From Liolophura sinensis (Eukaryota > Mollusca > Polyplacophora > Chitonida > Chitonidae), in assembly GCF_032854445.1 (NCBI RefSeq), contig NC_088298.1:17319976-17383975 (forward strand): 64,000 nt of DNA. The letters run 5' to 3'. The position numbers and the translations under genes were made by a program. The notes under the pieces were generated by a model, which was not told where the DNA came from, ran no database searches, and worked only from the letters and a program-made list of their open reading frames with translations. The first letter of the stretch is position 1; every line of letters starts with the position of its first letter. This document shows, one piece after another, positions 23,494-34,380 of this stretch.

Positions 23494-24769
23494 CAATTAT
23501 AGCACGTGAGTAGTATGAGGAAAATCATTGCTTGTATGTAACATCTGAACATTAACAAGCGTCGTACTCCTCTCCAATGTAGATTGTGCATGTCATACAG
23601 TTTTCACTGGCCTTTGTCAATTGAAACCTGAAAATCACAAATATCCAATATGGCCGCGGTCCCCATTTAATTTTCAATTTACTTACATGTTAACGTTTCA
23701 CCTCACAGCACTGTCCATTAATCTGCGAGCCCCGAAAGCTCCGGGCGTAATAGTCTTCGTTCCCTGACACAACTCCAGTCAAATTGCTGATAGGGGTTGG
23801 GATATTTTTCACGAAATTGGCAAACGGCTGATAAAGGTCAAACCACCCAGACAGATGCCGGTGAAACGGGACTTCTCACCACTTTTGCCTTCTCTGAAAA
23901 GTTCATAAATTTATACCTAGGATGAAAGTTTGAAGCTTTGGCTGCAAAATGATACCCCTGAACAAGCAAAAAAAAAAACAAACGGAAAAGGGCCCAAAGA
24001 AACAAAAGAAAATACATCTACAGCTAGGAGAGGATTACATTCGGAAGCATTAATTGTGGACTGAAGCCATATCAAGGGTGGTCTTTGCTCTTATCATCAG
24101 AATCTGGTATTTATTTGTTACTCGCCAAATCTCATCGACTTTCACCGAGGCTTGGGAATAGTGTTTCACTGCGGTATAGCAAGGTACATAGTCGTCATGC
24201 GGATGTTTTCTTTACTTTTTTTGCTCCGCGAAAGTAGTCCACTACCCTGTGCGAACACCGTTAATAATCCCTTTCATGTTTTTACTGTGACCAGTTTCAT
24301 CATTTCCGACACGGGGTACCGGGCTGATACACATAAGGCCATTGTCCTCACATTCTTTTTTTATTTTTGGTTATACAAAAAGGAGAATTCGGCTAACGCA
24401 CGGTAAATCATTTTCCCGTAAAATTGCCAACAAATCAAAATGCTGATATTTATAATAATGTTTTCTCGATGGCTACTAATTTATGGGAAATTAATCTCCC
24501 AGTGATAAAGGAATTTATATAATCTTTCTTGTCTTTTTTTTCCTGAGAAAGACAGAATTTATTTACGAAAACACTTTCAGAGCTTGGCTTGCAGGGCGTC
24601 GGCTGGTAAACGTATTCCCCCGTGTTAGCAGAATGTAGTCGTTTTAATCTTTTTTTTTCAATGGTCAAAAAAAAAATTTCCCTTTCGTGGTTCCGTAGTC
24701 TGATACTTTAAATGAGCGGCTCCAAAAGCCACGGCAAACTGAATATGTGCTAGCTTCTCAGGCCCTGAT
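23494..24769. other. Unassigned DNA
   Basis: No gene or repeat recognised. Poly-A at 23970-23980 and poly-T at 24532-24542 and 24650-24658. Confidence 0.3.
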
Positions 24770-24935
24770 CCAAAATCAAGAATGTACACGTCACACGTAA
24801 GAGAATCAGTCAATGACTTGCTGAAGGTCGGTGGTTTTCTCCGGGCATCGTTATTTCTCTATATACCCATACATATGACAGTTATTCCAGGTATTGGTTA
24901 GAAATTCTTGAGTATACATTAAACAAACTGATTAA
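24770..24935 (+). mobile_element. SINE-B remnant, plus strand
   Basis: Core ACTTGCTGAAGGTCGGTGG, TTTTCTCCGGGCATCG, then GAAATTCTTGAGTATACATT as the shared 3' domain. The head is not clear. The next SINE begins in or beside its tail. Confidence 0.55.
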
Positions 24936-24939
24936 TTCA

Positions 24940-25052
24940 TTTATCTAATCGTGTTTTACGCCGCACTCAAGAATATTTCACTTATACGACGACGCCCAGC
25001 ATTATGGTGGGAGGAAACCGGGCAGAGCCCAGGGGGAAACCCACGACCATCA
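24940..25052 (-). mobile_element. SINE-A, 5'-truncated
   Basis: Minus-strand: CGTGTTTTACGCCGCACTCA, CTTATACGACGACGCCC, GCATTATGGTGGGAGGAAAC and GGGAAACCCACGACCATC, where it stops. The cut falls in the truncation cluster shared with 9986, 34745, 48912, 53577 and 56631. Target duplication not clear. Confidence 0.85.
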
Positions 25053-25724
25053 AATTAATAAATACATAGATGAATTGTTAGGCGGTTTACCTGTAGATGA
25101 GCTAAATAGAAGCGAAGATCTCGCCTACAGCTTTTCTGTTCGCCCACATCAGTGGGCTGAGTGTAAATGTTGTAGTGGAGCATTTTGTACTGCGCTGTTG
25201 GTGATTGTCACGAAGAAAATGGATCAAGCCCGCTTTTCATTTTTTAAAATCTCTTTTTTTCCCATTCAGAGCAATGCCATACAAGACAACAAACGAGATC
25301 CACCAAATGCTTTTTCTGAAGGGCAAAGATATTAAATGAACAGACAGACCTCTGTATCTACGCTCTTGTTGCTAAGTGAGGGAAGAGCGTGCATGCGCGG
25401 GTATAAATTTAGGGCCTGGCGAAAAAGGGCGTCGGCACACTTACGTAATGTGTGCTATTAGGTTAGTTCCGCTCAGCTTGACATTGCGTACGGGTCATCG
25501 TAGTTATGTAATCCACCAGGGGGCGCTCTGACATGGCCTGACTTCAGAACTCACCCAGGAAAAGCTCTTGGCTCGATTTCCGCTAAGCCCTGCAAATTGC
25601 AGGTGATGATTTAGTTTGATTTTGTTCATTTTTTTACGAAGATATCTCAAGTGGTTTGTAGTGTCACGGTGACTTATTCGAAACGTTCATGGGAATATGA
25701 ACATAGGGCGTGTTACTATAAATA
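25053..25724. other. Unassigned DNA
   Basis: Nothing recognised. The 86-codon open frame at 25075-25335 shows no motif that I know. Confidence 0.3.
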
Positions 25725-25726
25725 CG

Positions 25727-25880
25727 TTGCTGGCTACCATATATATGTTGTTGGCTACCATAAATATGGTGCTGGTTAACATAGAATATAGTGCTGGCTA
25801 ACATAAATATGGTGCTGGCTAACATAACATATGGTGCTGGCTAAGATAAAATATGATGCTGGCTAACATAAAATATGGGG
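25727..25880. repeat. Degenerate 21-23 bp array, left flank of minisatellite
   Basis: About seven units of the type TGCTGGCTAACATAAATATG, with length changes of one or two bases. Base-by-base they resemble the 21-bp unit that starts at 25949 (GC.AACA.AAA.A..GTGC), so both arrays probably derive from one ancestral unit. Similar but more decayed units reappear at about 26620-26830. Confidence 0.75.
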
Positions 25881-25948
25881 CGCGCTAAACTTACACACTA
25901 ACATGAACATGTGCGAGCTAAATATAATAGAAATAAATAAATAAATAG

Positions 25949-26471
25949 CCAATAGAAACACTTTACATGCCAATAGAAACACTGGGCATGCCAACAGAAA
26001 CACTGTGCCTACCAATACAAACACTGTGCATGTCAATAGAAACACTGGGCATGCCAACAGAAACACTGTGCCTACCAATACAAACACTGTGCATGTCAAT
26101 ACAAACACTGTGCATGCCAACAGAAACACTGTGCCTACCAATACAAACACTGTGCATGTCAATAGAAACACTGTGCATGCCAACAGAAAAACTGTACACG
26201 CCAACAGAAACACTGTACACGCCAACAGAAACACTGTGTATGTCAACAGAGACACTGTGCATGTCAACAGAAACACTGTGCATGTCAACAGATACACTGT
26301 GCATGTCAACAGAAACACTGTACACGCCAACAGAAACACTGTACACGCCAACAGAAACACTGTACACGCCAACAGAAACACTGTGTATGTCAATAGAGAC
26401 ACTGTGCATGTCAACAGAAACACTGTGCATGTCAGTAGAAACAGTGTGCATGCCAACAGAAACACAGTCCA
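25949..26471. repeat. 21-bp minisatellite, ~25 units
   Basis: Tandem units of the type GCCAACAGAAACACTGTGCAT. Variants include GTACACGC, GTGCCTACC and ACTGGGCAT. In the left third the variants form a 63-bp (three-unit) higher-order pattern, with CCTACC at 26008, 26071 and 26134. As 21 is a multiple of three and no unit contains a stop in these frames, four long overlapping open frames arise on the two strands (up to 200 codons). Each is a simple seven-residue repeat. I do not call any as a gene. Confidence 0.95.
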
Positions 26472-28432
26472 TGCGGGCCCCTTGTCAATTTATCGGAGTT
26501 TGCGGTTTATTGTAACTGTTAATTCATGTAACAGTAACAACTTACTGTTTCCCCAAGCTCTATGGGATTAGAAGAATTAGATAAATCAATGCACTGATGT
26601 CAGAGGCACATAATTAAAAATCACACAAAAAACTGGGCATGTTATCCTAAGCATGGGGCAAGGTTGAAGACCCATGGAGCATGTTAAATGAAACATGACA
26701 GAGGCATCGCATAGGCTAACAGAAATATGACACAAGGAACGTAAAAATGGTGCGCGGTAAAAAAAATGGTGCATGTTAGCGCAAAATTATGTTTAGACCA
26801 GTATAAACATGGTGAAATTCAGTTACCATGGACGGAATTGAACCTGGGACTGTCACTTTTCTCAATGTTCCGCATTATACCAGGTACCAAGTTACGTGTA
26901 CTAACTTATTCAGGTCTTACCCTAGCTTCATCGCTTATCACAGGCTGTACTTACTTAATATTCAAATTAAAATTCTAACTAGCGTCTGCAATGGCTAATA
27001 ATATCTAACGCCTCGCATGTATGCTTTGCCTACGCATGACCTGGAGATGTTTGTCGTTTGGCTTTAGGCATTCCCACACGTGGTTGACACAGGAAACAAA
27101 TATGAGTTCGGAAACACGATACGACGTCTTGTGATATACATACACAAGAGGCTCCTGTGTTCGAGTTACGCATCGGAAACCCTGCATAGAGCTGTCTGAA
27201 TTCCAACCACTTTTGACCTCGACCGATGACGTCATCAGGACTAATCTAGGCGTTGGTGTGATCTCGTTTTCTAATCCACGTCAGGGATTGCCTGTCATGT
27301 TAATCAGTTTATCTTGTCGCCTCCTCAAACGCTATGAGCTTTATTTACTTCTGTTCAGAATGATGATTATCATGTTACGTACATCAGACCGACAATAAGA
27401 CGACCCGGCGATTCTAAAAGCAAGTGTAATTTGTCGAGTCTATCGGTATTCTGAAACTTATGTCAATGGGCATGGTCGCTCATCTTTTCCAGTCTTGACA
27501 GTCTAGTTCTATAAGGTCGGCATTACCATACCATTCTCTGCAGTTACACTGATGTGCTTGTGGACAAAGGTCTACACGGTTTAATTTGTAATAAGGCCGG
27601 CGGCGTTTGCCATTTCAAAATTACGTCTTCGTCTTTCTGTGGTTTTAATCGAATGTGTAATGCATCAAAACGTCGGTGTTTCCATTTTCCGACGTACATA
27701 AAAGCATCTTTCTGCCAGCAAGGTTGATACTGCGCTATAGTCTTCGTAATCACCCTTGGTTTACTGTACATATAACAGTCTTCAGAAACTTATTCTTTCG
27801 ACAGCCAATGGCATTGCGGCCCGCATACTTCCGCCAGGGGATTGTCAGCCAATCATTTATCGTCGCTCATAAGTGTGCATTTCCATGTTTCAGAAGCAAA
27901 TGCATGTATGTTCGAATCCAGTTTATTCCTTGATACCATATTAGATCGACAACAGCAATAAGCAGTGCTATGATAGGAGATGTGCTTTAATCGACATGAA
28001 TAGGTAGCGGAAAGTCACTGTTTTATCAGACATTACCGGTGATAGCATAAGAGGTCGAACAGCCAGTGTAGCCTATGTTGTTGTTGTTTCACCACCAATT
28101 TCTAGCCCCGTAATGACCGCTCCCCCGAAAACCTTTAACAAATCGATGTGCAGGGAGTTACTTTTTTTTCGCAAGCACTTCTTCTAGGATTACTTTGGAG
28201 ATGGGAATTTATTCCATCTGCACCGTATAGTTGTCACTACATAAACGTTTTAATACCGTGTTGTTTTGAACTCCTGTCAGTGTCAGTGACTAAGGTGCCT
28301 GTCGACCTGTGTAAAGTGGAATCTGATTTGGCCATCATCATGCATATTTATGAAGACAAATTCAAGGCTGTGGAAAGGCTGTACGTCTCAGTAATCAAGA
28401 TAGATGATGCTGGACATTGTTATTTTAACTAA
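26472..28432. other. Unassigned DNA; decayed minisatellite at its left
   Basis: 26620-26830 holds decayed relatives of the adjacent 21-22 bp units (ATGGTGCGCGG, ATGGTGCATGTTAGC, AACAGAAATATGACAC). The remainder has no recognised feature. The 94-codon open frame at 28148-28432 ends next to the transposon at 28433 and has no motif I can name. Confidence 0.35.
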
Positions 28433-29426
28433 AGTGAACATATCATATATATGCATAGAAAACAGGATATAGGACACAGTTATTACAGAAAAAATTTAAA
28501 ACAGGCTATAAAGTTCTGAAAGCCGAGAAGATGAAATTCAGTATTGGAGATATGGCACTGTCGGATAATTCACTCCGAGTAGCCATGTTGGAGAAGCCTT
28601 TATGAACTTGGCCAATCACTAGCGCTGAAAGCGTCACGTGATAACTGGCCGTCACATCAAAAAAATTATTAGCTCTCAATTGTCAGTGTGGTTTCTTGTA
28701 GTGGTTTAGTTTAAGTGTTAAGCTGATGCATTATGAAACACACATTTTTGAGCAGGGAACTGAGAACGGCTACCCATGTCACAATGCGTACAAGTTGGGC
28801 AGGGGACTGCAGTCATTTGTCAGTGTGAGCTAGCAAGAAAATCGCCTCGGGAGAGTCATTGCTTGAAGAAAAATATTGTGACGTTGCATCATTTTTCCTC
28901 AGCAAAGTCAGATTTATTACGAAAACATCTTTCCAAAATCAGAATGAAAGAGTGTGTTATAAATCAGAAGGTCCTGCTATGTTTGGTAAATTCTCTGATG
29001 TCAGCATAGCCGGCTAGGCATAATGCTTACACCCATACAGGACTCAGACCAGCAGGATCGCTAATACACGACGCTTGTGTCCACGAACATCACCCTGACT
29101 GAGTGCCAAACTAAAAGAGACATCGATTCTTTGAACACGGAACAGAGCTGGTACTCTTTGATTGAGTATCAGGCATTTTTGTTTATATATTCTCACTGTG
29201 ACATTGTTTAATACGGATTGTACAGGGCAGCTTCTAGATTTTGTGACGAAACTCTAAATTGCTATAACATGGCAAAATGACGTCACCAAATGAGTGGTTA
29301 GGAACTGACGATTGTTTGCTATTTATTTTGTTGATAGGCTGTGTAGAATTTTTAAAATGCTTTTTGAAATATTTCTTGAATACTACTTTGTTAACTAATT
29401 CAGATTTTACTGACTTTATGTTCACT
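28433..29426. mobile_element. ~1-kb non-autonomous DNA transposon, copy 1
   Basis: Homologous throughout to 39399-40372. Shared blocks include AAAGCCGAGAAGATGAA, TTCACTCCGAGTAGCCATGT, GGCCAATCACTAGCGCTGAA, TTTGAACACGGAACAG and TGACGTCACCAAATGAGTGG. Termini are AGTGAACATA at the left and TATGTTCACT at the right, an inverted repeat. The flanks read CTAA and TAAA, compatible with a decayed TTAA or TAA duplication. No transposase is visible; short open frames are not conserved between copies. Confidence 0.85.
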
Positions 29427-29735
29427 TAAAATGAAAATGCATAAAAGAAACTTTTTTAGAATTCTCCGAATACATAATTATAATTTATCAAACGTCTTTA
29501 GACTCAAGTGAAAAAGTCAAACAAAGCTAAATTTAAACTTCCTTGCTTCAGGGCGTTTTAAGTTTGCACACTGATTCTTTATCAACCATTTCTTTCCTGT
29601 CGTGGGTTTGGCTTTCTAAGCATTTGCAATTTATATCACGCCTTAAGTTGCTTGATAAATATTAACCCAGGACTATGACCTTATTTGTTATTGAGGAAGC
29701 GCATTCTTAACATTAACTCTTGCCTTCGAAGATGT

Positions 29736-30089
29736 TGCTTCGGTGGCCTAATGATTAAAGTGTCCGCCTCGAAGTCGGGAGGTCCGGGATCAAACACGAG
29801 TCGGGTCATATCAAAGACTTTAAAATCGGTTCAGTACATGGAAACATGACTGGTTGGCCTGGAGTCAGTATAATGTGACTTGCTCGGGTGTCATGTCTGG
29901 TGTCTTCAGCATGATGCATCAGTGACGGCAGCAATGTGGCGGCATGGACTCACCTTGCCACACGACATGCACTCGCCCTGCCACAAGAAGACATATTATA
30001 CGTACACATACCAAATGACTCTTGGTCGTCATATGACTGAAAGTAAGACGTGAAACCTCAAATAAAACCCAAGCATTCATTCATTCATT
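29736..30089 (+). mobile_element. SINE-D, complete, plus strand
   Basis: tRNA-like head: CTTCGGTGGCCTAATGATTA as A-box region, GAAGTCGGGAGGTCCGGGAT and B-box-like GGGATCAAACAC. The body has TCATGTCTGGTGTCTTCAGC and CATGATGCATCAGTGACGG. The 3' end has GGTCGTCATATGACTGAAAG, then AAACCCAAGC and a short (ATTC)n tail. About 350 bp. The best reference copy for this family here. Confidence 0.9.
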
Positions 30090-30220
30090 GGAAGTTGATT
30101 GACAAATGAAGTCTAGGAAGCACAAAAAAACTCAACCCTGCATACAGTCAATGGAAACTGACAGAATCAGTGACAATTAGACATTTTGTGTGCATTACGT
30201 ATTACGTAACAGGGTATTTC

Positions 30221-30592
30221 CGTTATTATATCATACTTCTTACAGCGCATGCGTCGCTCTCTACCTTTTCGCTTTACATCACTGCCACCAATAGACAAGC
30301 TTGAACTTGGGAACCCGTTAAAGCTGAACCTCATCACTTCTGTCCTCCCGCGCAACTATTTAATCAGCATTCATCAATAAAACTGTTTTTGGTGTTGATC
30401 AAAGTCATGCTGCACACACTCTAGATAAAGAGAATAAATGTGTTTAAAGTGTTATTAGAGGCAAAGGTTGAGACAGGCTGTTTGTGTTTTCTGACATAAC
30501 TTCCCGTCTCATTCTGTACTAGTGATGGCAGTGATGTTAAGCGAAAGGTAGAGAGCTACGCATGCGCTGTAAGTAGTATATTATTATATACG
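30221..30592. repeat. Inverted repeat, ~70-bp arms
   Basis: The left arm (30221-30289) contains CTTACAGCGCATGCGTCGCT, CTCTACCTTTTCGC and ACATCACTGCCACCA. The right arm (30523-30592) contains their reverse complements: TGATGGCAGTGATGT, GCGAAAGGTAGAGAGC and GCATGCGCTGTAAG. The arms are close to 85% identical by eye, separated by about 233 bp. No coding signal in the loop. A foldback transposon or an inverted duplication. Confidence 0.8.
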
Positions 30593-30996
30593 TGCAGCCA
30601 TTTTTAGCTTAGACTTGAAGCTCTAAATGTTCTTGTTGTTGATCATTTTCTCTTCTTCCTGATCATGGGGTGCATATTTGCAACGCGTATGTGTAGCAGC
30701 ATGTGACCGGACATTCGTGTACCAAACCATAAGTAGACACTAGATTATTCCATATCTGTTGGGTATTTTGCTCTTATCATGTGTGTGATCAAAGTTACTA
30801 AAATTGCCAAAATCGCCTCTTACCTACCAAAGCGGATGGAGGGTTAGTGGACGGCGTCTGTTTTATGGGTAGAGGGAATTAGGATGCCTGGTGTAAACAA
30901 TAGATTTTGGCCAGGTGCCCGATAAACGGCTTGACTTAAAAGCACAGACGAAACAGCGAGATTTGGATTAAAAAACGCGGCTTAATGGTCAAGGGG

Positions 30997-31320
30997 CCAC
31001 TTCGATGGCCTAATGCTTAGAGCATCAGTGACGAAGTCGGGAGGTCTGGGGTCAAACACGACTCGTGTCATACCAAAGATCTGGTACTTTTTGCTGCCTC
31101 GTTCGAGAAAATAAACAGCACGGGTTGGCTCGGCGTCAGTATAATGCGAATGGCTGAGTGTCATGTCTGGTGTCTTCGGCATGATACTTCACTGTGGCTA
31201 CATGGACTCGCCCTGTCACAAGAGGAAACAGTTTATAGACACACATCTATGACTCCTCGTCGTCACATAAATAAAAAATTGTTAAGTACGACGTAAAACC
31301 CATGTATAAATGTACATACA
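30997..31320 (+). mobile_element. SINE-D, complete, plus strand
   Basis: Head CACTTCGATGGCCTAATGCT, GAAGTCGGGAGGTCTGGGGT and B-box-like GGGGTCAAACACG. Body TCATGTCTGGTGTCTTCGGC and CATGATACTTCACTGTGG. The 3' end has CTCGTCGTCACATAAATAAA, AAATTGTTAAGTACGACGT and AAAACCC. Same family and orientation as the copy 1.2 kb to the left. Confidence 0.88.
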
Positions 31321-31463
31321 AGCATGTTTACGTATTCGTTGGTGAACGGCCGTGTGCGATCGCATTAAGAGCCTAAGCCAACGGTCTCCTAAGCCGCACC
31401 CCCACCAAACCCCCACCCCACCAGAGGATATATAAGACCTGAGTCTTAATATATGTGGGGGCC

Positions 31464-31665
31464 TCCGTGGCTTAGTTGGTTAGCGAGTTCAAGTCCAGCT
31501 CACGCTGGCTCCCTCTCCAATCGTACGTGGGAAGGTCTTCCATCAACCTGCGGATGGTCGTGGGTTTCCTCTCACCATAATGCTGATCGCCATCGTATAT
31601 GTGAAATATTCTTGAGTATGTCGTAAAACACCAATGAAATAAATAAATGAATTAATATACATAAA
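31464..31665 (+). mobile_element. SINE-A lacking the A-to-B-box interval
   Basis: Starts GGCCTCCGTGGCTTAGTTGG, with the A-box intact, then jumps at GGTTAGC directly to the B-box GAGTTCAAGTCCAGC, deleting about 60 bp. The body continues to GAAATATTCTTGAGTATGTC and an (AAAT)n tail. TTAATATA occurs on both sides (31446 and 31652), a possible short or decayed duplication. Confidence 0.88.
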
Positions 31666-33083
31666 TAAATGTGTAAAAATAGCACTAGTTTATTCCATGC
31701 ATATCATATAAATTATCCTCAGTACCCAACCTGTTAGATCCCCCTGACAAGAACCATGTAGATACCTGTTTTTTTTTTCTTGAACAAATTTAAACGATCA
31801 CTTATGCAAGCCTGTTTAAAAAGACTACACTTGGATGACCTTAATATAAAAGTCTTAACAACATTTCAAATGCAGGAAGTTTCTGAATGATTGCACCCAA
31901 GATTCTACATAAACACCGTGTAGTTTTACCGTCTGCCGTTGAATAACACCTTCGCTCTGATGCACCTGAAATGAACATACCTGCATGGTTGTTAATACCT
32001 ATGGGCGACACCTTTGATGTTTTCATTCACCCTATCAAATTATGTGTCATATGGCACGTCTATTATAACCCACCCGTTTAGAAATAAAGCTCAAAGCGTT
32101 AGAAAATCATTTTGAGTAGAGTTGCTAATTGCTCGACACGTTTTTTTTTCTACACCCACCTGGCTGAACGTTATAGGTAAAAGTGTGTTTACCTGGACGA
32201 AAATAACCCCAGAGGAATAACGACGTCCCTGATTCCCTATTTAGGAGTAAGAATTTCTTTTCTAAACCTGTTCCTTTAGGTAACTAATGTGCTTGGTGTT
32301 TGGAATGGGTAGGTAGTGCGATTCTCACGTCCTGTGAAGCCTCATGGTCACACCCTGTGGGAGAATTTATGTGGTATGCAATAAAACGGGACCGGGAGAG
32401 CGCGTATTTTGTGACGATTTTGTGATGAGCGTCTGTGATGATTTTATAGCGGGCCGTGGGCTAGAGTATACATGCGCCTGCCTTTCTATCGCTGGGACAC
32501 GTGAATCACGGGTTCAATCTCAAACTTGGGCAGAGGACATGCTATTTATTCATTGATTTCATTTCATCGGAGGGGAAGCCAGTAGAGAACATGGATTCCG
32601 CCTCTCTCATAGCTTTTGAGCGCTTGCCGACAGTACCGCTCGTTTAACTGTTTACCGTGAACTATATCCGTTCTTAACTTGCCAGTATCAGTATCTACAT
32701 ATTTATAACGCTGTCGAATTGAAATGCCGAGACACCATGTGAAGATAGTAAAGGTCGTGTCACTTTGAACAAGAGTACTTATGTGTAGATTATGAACTTG
32801 ACATATTAGCGTTGAATAACCGGTTTGAAAGGCTTGGCTCTATTGGACTTTGAACCCGGGTTTCTAATAGCATTCAACCAGTCAATTAACCAATCAGTCA
32901 GTCAATCGGCCTTTCAAATCTGACATCTGTATACCACTCAGATAAAAGAGAACATTTTCAAAATCGATAATCAACAAAGCTGATGCATTTGACAACCATT
33001 CAGTATTTCCTGTTTCAAAAACAAAACTCTACTTAGGTACAGCCTCTTTAAAAGAGGCTGTTTGCATGGGTTAGTTTTAAATT
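31666..33083. other. Unassigned DNA
   Basis: A B-box-like GGGTTCAATCTC at about 32510 may be an old SINE head. A CAGT/CAAT-rich run lies at 32878-32908. No gene recognised. Confidence 0.3.
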
Positions 33084-33345
33084 ATTTATTAATTTGATTT
33101 GTGTTTTACGCCGTACTCAAGAATATTTCACTTACACAACGGCTACCAGAATTATGGTGGGAGGGTACCAGGCAGAAGCCGGTGAAACCCACGACCATCA
33201 GCAGCTTAGTGGCAGACCTTATCGTATACGGCCGGAGAGGAAGCCAACATAAGCTGGACTTGAACTCATAGCGACCGCATTGGTGAAAGGCTCATGGGTC
33301 CTTGCGCCGCGCTTGGCTTGCTAGCCCCCGCGGCCACAGAGAACC
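33084..33345 (-). mobile_element. SINE-A, full-length but diverged
   Basis: Minus-strand SINE-A with GTGTTTTACGCCGTACTCAA, AAGAATATTTCACTTACAC, B-box complement GGACTTGAAC and CATTGGTGAAAGGCTCATGG. It ends at CGCGGCCACAGAGAACCC. It is more mutated than the copy at 18382, and no convincing target duplication remains, so it is probably older. Confidence 0.88.
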
Positions 33346-33474
33346 CGACATGCAAGTTATATTTATAGTCAAATTTCTGTATGGAACTACCCTGGTCGTA
33401 AAAGTAAAATGGATGTGCCTAGTTAGTGCTTTAATGACGACTTTTAGTAAGTGTTCCGTAAAGCCGTCGCTGGA

Positions 33475-33715
33475 TCAGTGAAATAAAGCATTGCTATCGC
33501 CGCCGCGTTTCTGTCCCTGACAGAATCGCAGGAATCGCCGGATCGAATCCAGCTCCCGATAATGTTGGATAAGTTCAGGATAAAGGGGATAGTTCACTTC
33601 GGGCACATCTGTTTCCACTGCCCATATAGCTGACAGCCGTGGTATAAGTTGAGAAATATTTTGAGTACCTCTATTACAATCAACACCAATCAAATATATC
33701 GAATCAATTAATCAA
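33475..33715 (+). mobile_element. SINE-B, plus strand
   Basis: Head with B-box CGGATCGAATCCAGCTCC (about 33538), then CTTCGGGCACATCTGTTTCC and the shared 3' domain TGACAGCCGTGGTATAAG, GAAATATTTTGAGTA and CACCAATCAAATA. The 3' domain is recognisably the same as in SINE-A although the head differs. Confidence 0.7.
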
Positions 33716-33726
33716 TCGATTAATCA

Positions 33727-33759
33727 GTATAAACACCCTGTTATCAAGGGTGTTTATAC
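33727..33759. repeat. Perfect 13-bp hairpin
   Basis: GTATAAACACCCT, a 7-nt loop GTTATCA, then AGGGTGTTTATAC. It lies 12 bp after the tail of a SINE, in an AT-rich (AATC)n-like context. Function unknown. Confidence 0.85.
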
Positions 33760-34380
33760 CATAACGCTCTACCAACAAACAGGCACGACATTTGACCATT
33801 TTTCGTATATCTACGTTCCTTTAGGCACATTATACACTTGACGGGTTGGTTTTGACATGGTTAACCTTTTTTTTTAATCTCCTATTAACCCGCTTTTTAA
33901 GGTGCCTCACGTAGATCCAAATTTTTAATCAGCCTTACGAAGCGTGTCCTCCGTTGGCTATCTGCAACAACACGTTGGCTTTGATAAATTACAAAACTTG
34001 GATCTGTTCTAGATTCGGATATGCGGATCAAAGAAATCGTTTGACCCAAGTGTATCTAACCTCCAGGTCAAGGACGAATATTTTTTTTAAAAGAGCAAAC
34101 CCTGAGGTTGGAAAGTACAAAATGCCCGTTATTTGAAGGAGGTCAAGTATGAATCTTTATAGTACTATATATGTTGAGTTCAATGTCCAAGATGTAAATT
34201 TTTGAGGAATCAAATAAATAAATAAAAAAATTGTTTAAGATAAGAATTGTATATAGGAATGAATGATTATGGCTTAACGCCAGTTTGTCCAAGAAGTAAG
34301 CTCAGTAAATGTTCACTAGGTACAGTAAGTATATGGATACAAATGTATACACGCGCGTGTTGATATGTTCCGCAGACATA
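33760..34380. other. Unassigned DNA
   Basis: No gene recognised. Short poly-T near 33868 and 34083, and an (AAAT)n-like stretch near 34212. Confidence 0.3.

Noticed and set aside
25863-26571. Long overlapping open frames as real genes
   Set aside because: All are explained by a 21-bp stop-free repeat read in several frames. None has a non-repetitive domain.
28776-29009. Conserved peptide shared by the two ~1-kb transposons (28776 and 39613 frames)
   Set aside because: The similarity follows DNA identity. Frames differ in length and indels break them, and no transposase motif is present.
29736-29830. A functional tRNA gene at the SINE-D head
   Set aside because: A and B boxes are present, but the sequence runs on into a conserved SINE body and no complete cloverleaf was seen.
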